A DNA stretch of 35,931 bases from positions 1-35,931 of the forward strand of contig CAMIYN010000021.1 in NCBI GenBank assembly GCA_946403075.1, given 5' to 3'. Each line of letters begins with the position of its first letter. Positions within the stretch are counted from its first letter, which is position 1. This document shows positions 32,358-35,931 of the stretch, one piece after another. Under the pieces are notes generated by a model that worked only from the letters and a program-made list of their open reading frames with translations, was not told where the DNA came from and searched no databases. The stretch comes from an uncultured Lachnospiraceae bacterium. GTDB lineage: Bacteria; Bacillota; Clostridia; Lachnospirales; Lachnospiraceae. The translations under genes were made by a program, and so were the position numbers.

Positions 32358-33524
32358 ATGCTTGATGAAAAAATTAAAATTATATTGCCTTGTCATTTTG
32401 GGCTTGAAAGTGTGACAAAAAGAGAAGTTAGTGATTTGGGTTTTTTAATAGATTCGGTAGTTGATGGCGAAGTTAAGATTAATGCAACTATTAGAGATAT
32501 ACCTAGATTAAATATAAGTTTAAGGACTTGTGAAAGAGTTTTGATTGAGATTGCAAATTTTAAAGCAGAAACTTTTGAAGATTTATATCAAGGTGTTTTA
32601 ATGACTCCTTTTGAAAAATATGTAAAAGTGAATAGTTCTTTTTATATAACAAAGGCAAATCAAGATAAAAATTCTAAATTATATTCAAGCACTTCAATAC
32701 AGTCAATTACAAAAAAAGCTATAGTAGATAGACTTATGAAGGTATATAATACTGATTATTTGCCAGAAAAAGATGATAGATATAATTTTAGAGTAAAATT
32801 TTATAAAAATAATTGTTCTATTAGACTTGATACAACAGGGGAAGGATTACACAAGAGAGGTTATAGAGAAGTTTCAGGACTTGCACCCATAGAAGAGACT
32901 CTCGCAGCAAGTATTATAATGCTTACTCCATATAAAAAAGATAGAATACTTGTTGATCCATTTTGTGGCAGTGGAACATTTTTAATAGAGGCAGCTATGA
33001 TTTCAAATGATATTAAACCAGGAATTAATAGGACTTTTCAATCTGAATCTTGGAAAAATATTTTTGATAATCAATGGAATGTAGAAAGAGAAAAATATAA
33101 AGAACAGAAAAGTATAATTCAAAATGAAAATATAAAATTATTTGGTTATGATATTGATGAAAAAATTTTAAAAATTGCAAAAAATAATGCAAAACTTGCT
33201 AAGGTTGATAAATATATACATTTTGAAAAAAAATCTGTCAAGGATTTTAAGAGTGATAAAAAATATGGTTTTATTATCACAAATCCTCCATATGGAGAGA
33301 GATTTAGTGATATGAAAATGGTAGAAAGTGCATATTATGATTTAAATTATACATATAAAAATCTGGATAATTGGTCGATGTTTATTATTACTTCATTTAA
33401 TAAAATAAGAAATTATCTTGGATGCGAAAATAAAAATAGAAAAATTTATAATGGAATGATAAAAACTTATTTATATTATTATCTTGGAGAAAAACCTAAA
33501 AGAGATGAAAATATATATAGTTAA
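32358..33524 (+). CDS. THUMP-domain rRNA methyltransferase, RlmL/YpsC-like
   Basis: SAM-dependent RNA base methyltransferase, probably modifying 23S rRNA guanine. 388 residues: a ferredoxin-like/THUMP N-terminal region (~1-160: LPCHFGLESVTKREVSDLGF), then a class I fold. DPFCGSGTFLIEAAMISNDI is the SAM-binding region and NPPYGER (Asn309-Arg315) the catalytic motif. HKRGYREVSGLAPIEETLAA is a family signature. It matches the stand-alone N-terminal half of RlmKL found in Bacillota. The start is 1 nt after the previous stop with no clear SD, suggesting coupling. The end overlaps the PPTase gene by 20 nt. Confidence 0.93.
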   Translation: MLDEKIKIILPCHFGLESVTKREVSDLGFLIDSVVDGEVKINATIRDIPRLNISLRTCERVLIEIANFKAETFEDLYQGVLMTPFEKYVKVNSSFYITKANQDKNSKLYSSTSIQSITKKAIVDRLMKVYNTDYLPEKDDRYNFRVKFYKNNCSIRLDTTGEGLHKRGYREVSGLAPIEETLAASIIMLTPYKKDRILVDPFCGSGTFLIEAAMISNDIKPGINRTFQSESWKNIFDNQWNVEREKYKEQKSIIQNENIKLFGYDIDEKILKIAKNNAKLAKVDKYIHFEKKSVKDFKSDKKYGFIITNPPYGERFSDMKMVESAYYDLNYTYKNLDNWSMFIITSFNKIRNYLGCENKNRKIYNGMIKTYLYYYLGEKPKRDENIYS

Positions 33525-34053
33525 TATAGAAAAGTTTTTGTTAAATGTAAATTTTGACGAAAAGAACAAATATAATAATATTAAAGAGTATATATTAAAA
33601 AGATATTTGAATTGTGAAATTAGTGATATAAAATATAACGAATATAAAAAACCATATTTAGATAATTTTAATATTAGTATAAGTCATAGTGATAATTATT
33701 ATTTATTTGCGACATCGAGTTATGAAATTGGAATTGACATAGAGAGAGTTAAAAATTATAATCCAAATATACTAAAAAAAACCAATACAAAAAAAGAACT
33801 TCTATATATAAGAGAAAATCCACTCGAAAGATTTTATATTTTGTGGACATTAAAAGAGAGTTTGGTAAAAGCATATGGGACAGGTTTTGATAGTTTCCCA
33901 AATGATATAGAAGTAGATGTTAAAAAAATTGAAAATGGATATTTTTTTAAGAATAAATTTTTTTATTCAAAGTGTTTTAGATTTTTTGATTATTATATAT
34001 CTATAACTTCAGGTTTTTTAGAAAATATTATTTTTATAAATTTGTTTAATTAG
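33505..34053 (+). CDS. 4'-phosphopantetheinyl transferase, Sfp type
   Basis: Loads phosphopantetheine from CoA onto carrier proteins. The 182 residues show the expected features: SISHSDNYY with His61, IGIDIERVK with the metal ligands Asp78 and Glu80, and FYILWTLKESLVKAYGTGF with Trp114, Lys117 and Glu118. The ATG at 33505 gives MKIYIVNI, a typical start; a TTG at 33484 would lengthen it by seven residues. GGAG at 33486 is 15 nt upstream. It overlaps the methyltransferase gene by 20 nt. No carrier protein or synthetase lies nearby, so it may serve fatty-acid ACP or a distant pathway. Confidence 0.92.
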   Translation: MKIYIVNIEKFLLNVNFDEKNKYNNIKEYILKRYLNCEISDIKYNEYKKPYLDNFNISISHSDNYYLFATSSYEIGIDIERVKNYNPNILKKTNTKKELLYIRENPLERFYILWTLKESLVKAYGTGFDSFPNDIEVDVKKIENGYFFKNKFFYSKCFRFFDYYISITSGFLENIIFINLFN

Positions 34054-34088
34054 TTATATAAGTATTAAAGAGATGCGAAGGTGAAAAT

Positions 34089-35207
34089 ATGGGAAATAGT
34101 TTAAATAGAGAAAAAATTATTGTAAGGACAAGTATTATTGGTATACTTTCTAATTTATTTTTGTCATTTTTTAAAGCTATAGTTGGACTTAGTGTAAAAT
34201 CAATCGCAATACTAATGGATGCTTTAAATAATTTGACTGATGCAATGTCATCAATAGTCACAATAATTGGTATAAAGCTTGCAAATAAGGAAGCAAACAG
34301 AGAGCATCCCTTTGGGCATGGTAGGATTGAATATTTAACTGCTATGTTTATTTCGTTATTTATTTTATATGCTGGTATAACATCACTTATAGAATCAATA
34401 AAAAAAATATTAGAACCTGAGATACCGAGTTATACAAATATTTCATTTTTAATAATTTCAGTTGCAGTTATTGTTAAAATTGTTTTAGGGTTATATGTAA
34501 AAAAAGTGGGAGAAAAAGTTAATTCTGATTCATTAATTGCTTCTGGTAATGATGCAAAATTTGATGCAATAATATCTCTATCAATTCTATTTGCTGGTAT
34601 AATTTATATTTTTTTTAAAATTAAAATTGAAGCATATTTAGGAATAGCTATTTCAATTGTAATAATAAAAGCAGGCTACGGAATATTAAAAGAGACGGTT
34701 GCAGATTTAATTGGTGAGAGAATAGATTCAGAAATAGCAAAAGATATAAAAGATTGTATAAATTCATTTGATGAAGTTCTTGGGACATATGATTTAATTA
34801 TTCATAACTATGGTCCAAATGTGCTTGTGGGTTCTGCTCATATTGAAGTAAGTGATAAAATGACAGCTTATGAGATTGATACTTTAGAGAGAGAAATTAC
34901 AAAAAAAGTTTATAATGAATTTAAAGTTTATATAACAGGTCTTTCTATTTATTCATCAAATAATAATGATAAAAAAATTAGCGAAATGAAAGATAGAATT
35001 GATAAGATACTTGATAATTTCCCACATGTTATGCAGATGCACGGATTTTATCTTGATGAGATTAAAAGAATAGTTAAATTTGATGTTGTAATAAGTTTTG
35101 ATGATAAAGAAAAATATACTACAGTTAAAAATATAATAAATGAAATTTCAAAATTTTATCCAGATTATGAATTTCAAATTACACTTGATAATGATATTTC
35201 TGATTAG
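34089..35207 (+). CDS. cation diffusion facilitator family transporter
   Basis: Exports divalent metals (Zn, Mn, Fe or Co) in exchange for protons. 372 residues with about six membrane helices (15-215) and a cytoplasmic C-terminal dimerisation domain (~215-290: YDLIIHNYGPNVLVGSAHIEV). Helix II carries DALNNLTDAMSSI, followed by EHPFGHGRIEYLTA, the best CDF signature. Helix V has SGNDAKFDAIISL for metal binding. The C-terminus extends ~75 residues past the usual domain with a second ferredoxin-like stretch, common in clostridial members. Metal specificity cannot be assigned. AGGTG lies 5 nt before the ATG. Confidence 0.94.
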   Translation: MGNSLNREKIIVRTSIIGILSNLFLSFFKAIVGLSVKSIAILMDALNNLTDAMSSIVTIIGIKLANKEANREHPFGHGRIEYLTAMFISLFILYAGITSLIESIKKILEPEIPSYTNISFLIISVAVIVKIVLGLYVKKVGEKVNSDSLIASGNDAKFDAIISLSILFAGIIYIFFKIKIEAYLGIAISIVIIKAGYGILKETVADLIGERIDSEIAKDIKDCINSFDEVLGTYDLIIHNYGPNVLVGSAHIEVSDKMTAYEIDTLEREITKKVYNEFKVYITGLSIYSSNNNDKKISEMKDRIDKILDNFPHVMQMHGFYLDEIKRIVKFDVVISFDDKEKYTTVKNIINEISKFYPDYEFQITLDNDISD

Positions 35208-35218
35208 GAGTAAAGTAT

Positions 35219-35716
35219 ATGTATATAAGGGAATCAAAAATAGAAGATTTTAATTATATAAAAGATATATATAAATCAGCAAGAGAGTTTATGAAAAATA
35301 ATGGCAATGGAACCCAGTGGGGAAATAATTGGCCGACAGATGAAGTTATTTTAACAGATATTAAAAATAAAAAAAGTTTTGTCTGTGTTGAAAATGATGA
35401 AGTTTCTGCTGTGTTTTTTTGTGAATTTGGAAAAGTTGATGAGTCGTATATAAATATTGATGGTAAATGGTTAAGTGATGAACCTTATGCAGTTATTCAT
35501 AGAATTGCAACAAATAGAAAATATAGGCATGTAGGAGAGTTTTGTTTTAATTATGTTTTTGAAAAATTTAAACATATAAGAGTTGATACACATAAAAATA
35601 ATATACCAATGATTAATTTATTAAATAAATTAGGATTTGAATATTGTGGAATAATTAATATTGATAAAAAATATTGCTTGTATGATACAGAGAGGATTGC
35701 ATATGAAAAAATTTAG
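35219..35716 (+). CDS. GNAT-family N-acetyltransferase
   Basis: A 165-residue acetyl-CoA-dependent transferase. It starts YIRESKIEDFNYIKDIYKSA; the acetyl-CoA-binding strand-loop is HRIATNRKYRHVGEFCFNYV, where the usual R/QxxGxG/A appears as RHVGEF. The C-terminal part RVDTHKNNIPMINLLNKLGF, EYCGII matches a Firmicutes subgroup annotated only as GNAT acetyltransferases. The substrate is unknown. GGAG lies 8 nt before the ATG. The next gene overlaps its last 14 nt. Confidence 0.9.
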   Translation: MYIRESKIEDFNYIKDIYKSAREFMKNNGNGTQWGNNWPTDEVILTDIKNKKSFVCVENDEVSAVFFCEFGKVDESYINIDGKWLSDEPYAVIHRIATNRKYRHVGEFCFNYVFEKFKHIRVDTHKNNIPMINLLNKLGFEYCGIINIDKKYCLYDTERIAYEKI

Positions 35717-35931
35717 TGTATTTTTAATATTTTTCATATTTTTATTTAATACTTTGGTTAATTCAACAGATTTAGAGAAAAAAATATTTGAAGATTTAGA
35801 TGTGCTTTTTGAAATAACAGATTTGAATTTTGAAGCAAATATTAATGAAATTGATTATAATAGATTAGATAGTGTGAATTTTATTTTAAATTTTGGAATA
35901 ACAGAAATACAAACTGATACTGGCATTTTTT
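35703..35931 (+). CDS. secreted protein, 5' part only
   Basis: An ATG at 35703 with GAGAGGA upstream opens a frame that runs off the window after 76 codons. It starts MKKFSVFLIFFIFLFNTLVN, a clear signal peptide or anchor, then an acidic Asn/Asp-rich segment (TDLEKKIFEDLDVLFEITDL). Nothing in the visible part identifies a family. It overlaps the acetyltransferase gene by 14 nt and so is in the same operon. Confidence 0.75.
   Translation, partial: MKKFSVFLIFFIFLFNTLVNSTDLEKKIFEDLDVLFEITDLNFEANINEIDYNRLDSVNFILNFGITEIQTDTGIF

Overview
The window looks like a chromosomal segment of a very AT-rich, Gram-positive-type bacterium. It is most likely an uncultured, host-associated member of the Bacillota (class Clostridia). 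Reasons: strong AGGAGG-type ribosome sites; LytR-CpsA-Psr and HtrA cell-wall proteins; long-form hibernation factor; the cysS - Mini-III - rlmB order; and a secreted-protein N-terminal motif (SDGSAFVTKAEF) that, from memory, recurs in gut Clostridia. TAA, TAG and TGA all act as stops. Every convincing gene is on the + strand.

Region 1 (1-3070) is the accessory part. It holds two paralogous secreted-protein genes whose first ~82 codons are nearly identical and whose remainders differ. Both leaders carry a C-tract and a G-tract, and the G-tract sits where a Shine-Dalgarno (SD) site should be. Between and after the genes are duplicated terminators and dense arrays of a GC-rich repeat (core GGGCTCG-N6-TTCGCCCCTA), in opposite orientations on the two sides of the first terminator. 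This is the best candidate for an undescribed, recombination- or slippage-driven surface-protein variation system.

Region 2 (3118-5417) holds rfbA and rfbB, the first two steps of dTDP-deoxysugar synthesis; rfbC and rfbD are not in the window. Region 3 (5482-7829) holds a coiled-coil protein, an RluA-family pseudouridine synthase and a HAD phosphatase. Region 4 (7867-17112) looks like one operon: an unknown lipoprotein, hpf, a GtrB-like glycosyltransferase, a tandem two-domain GT2, another GT2, an initiating polyprenyl glycosylphosphotransferase and an LCP ligase. This is a surface glycopolymer set without a recognisable flippase or polymerase. Region 5 (17160-18636) is htrA. Region 6 (18992-25730) runs prfA, a glycosyltransferase carrying a MarR-like winged-helix domain, a CapD/FlaA1-like dehydratase, ispF, cysS and mrnC. 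Region 7 (25840-end) runs tRNA-Leu(CAG), rlmB, a lipoprotein glycoside-hydrolase-like protein, uvrC, an MBOAT/SGNH acyl-transfer pair, an rRNA methyltransferase, an Sfp-type PPTase, a cation-diffusion transporter, a GNAT acetyltransferase and the start of a secreted protein.

Regulatory signals recur. TGnTATAAT extended -10 boxes stand before several units. Three genes have an SD separated from the start by a short hairpin. A dyad with arms GGAAACC and GGTTTCC/GGGTTCC and exactly 25 nt between them precedes both rfbA and htrA. Glycopolymer genes are interleaved with translation and repair genes, so the surface programme may share transcripts with growth-linked functions. Gene functions rest on motif recognition by eye; no searches, alignments or folding programs were run.
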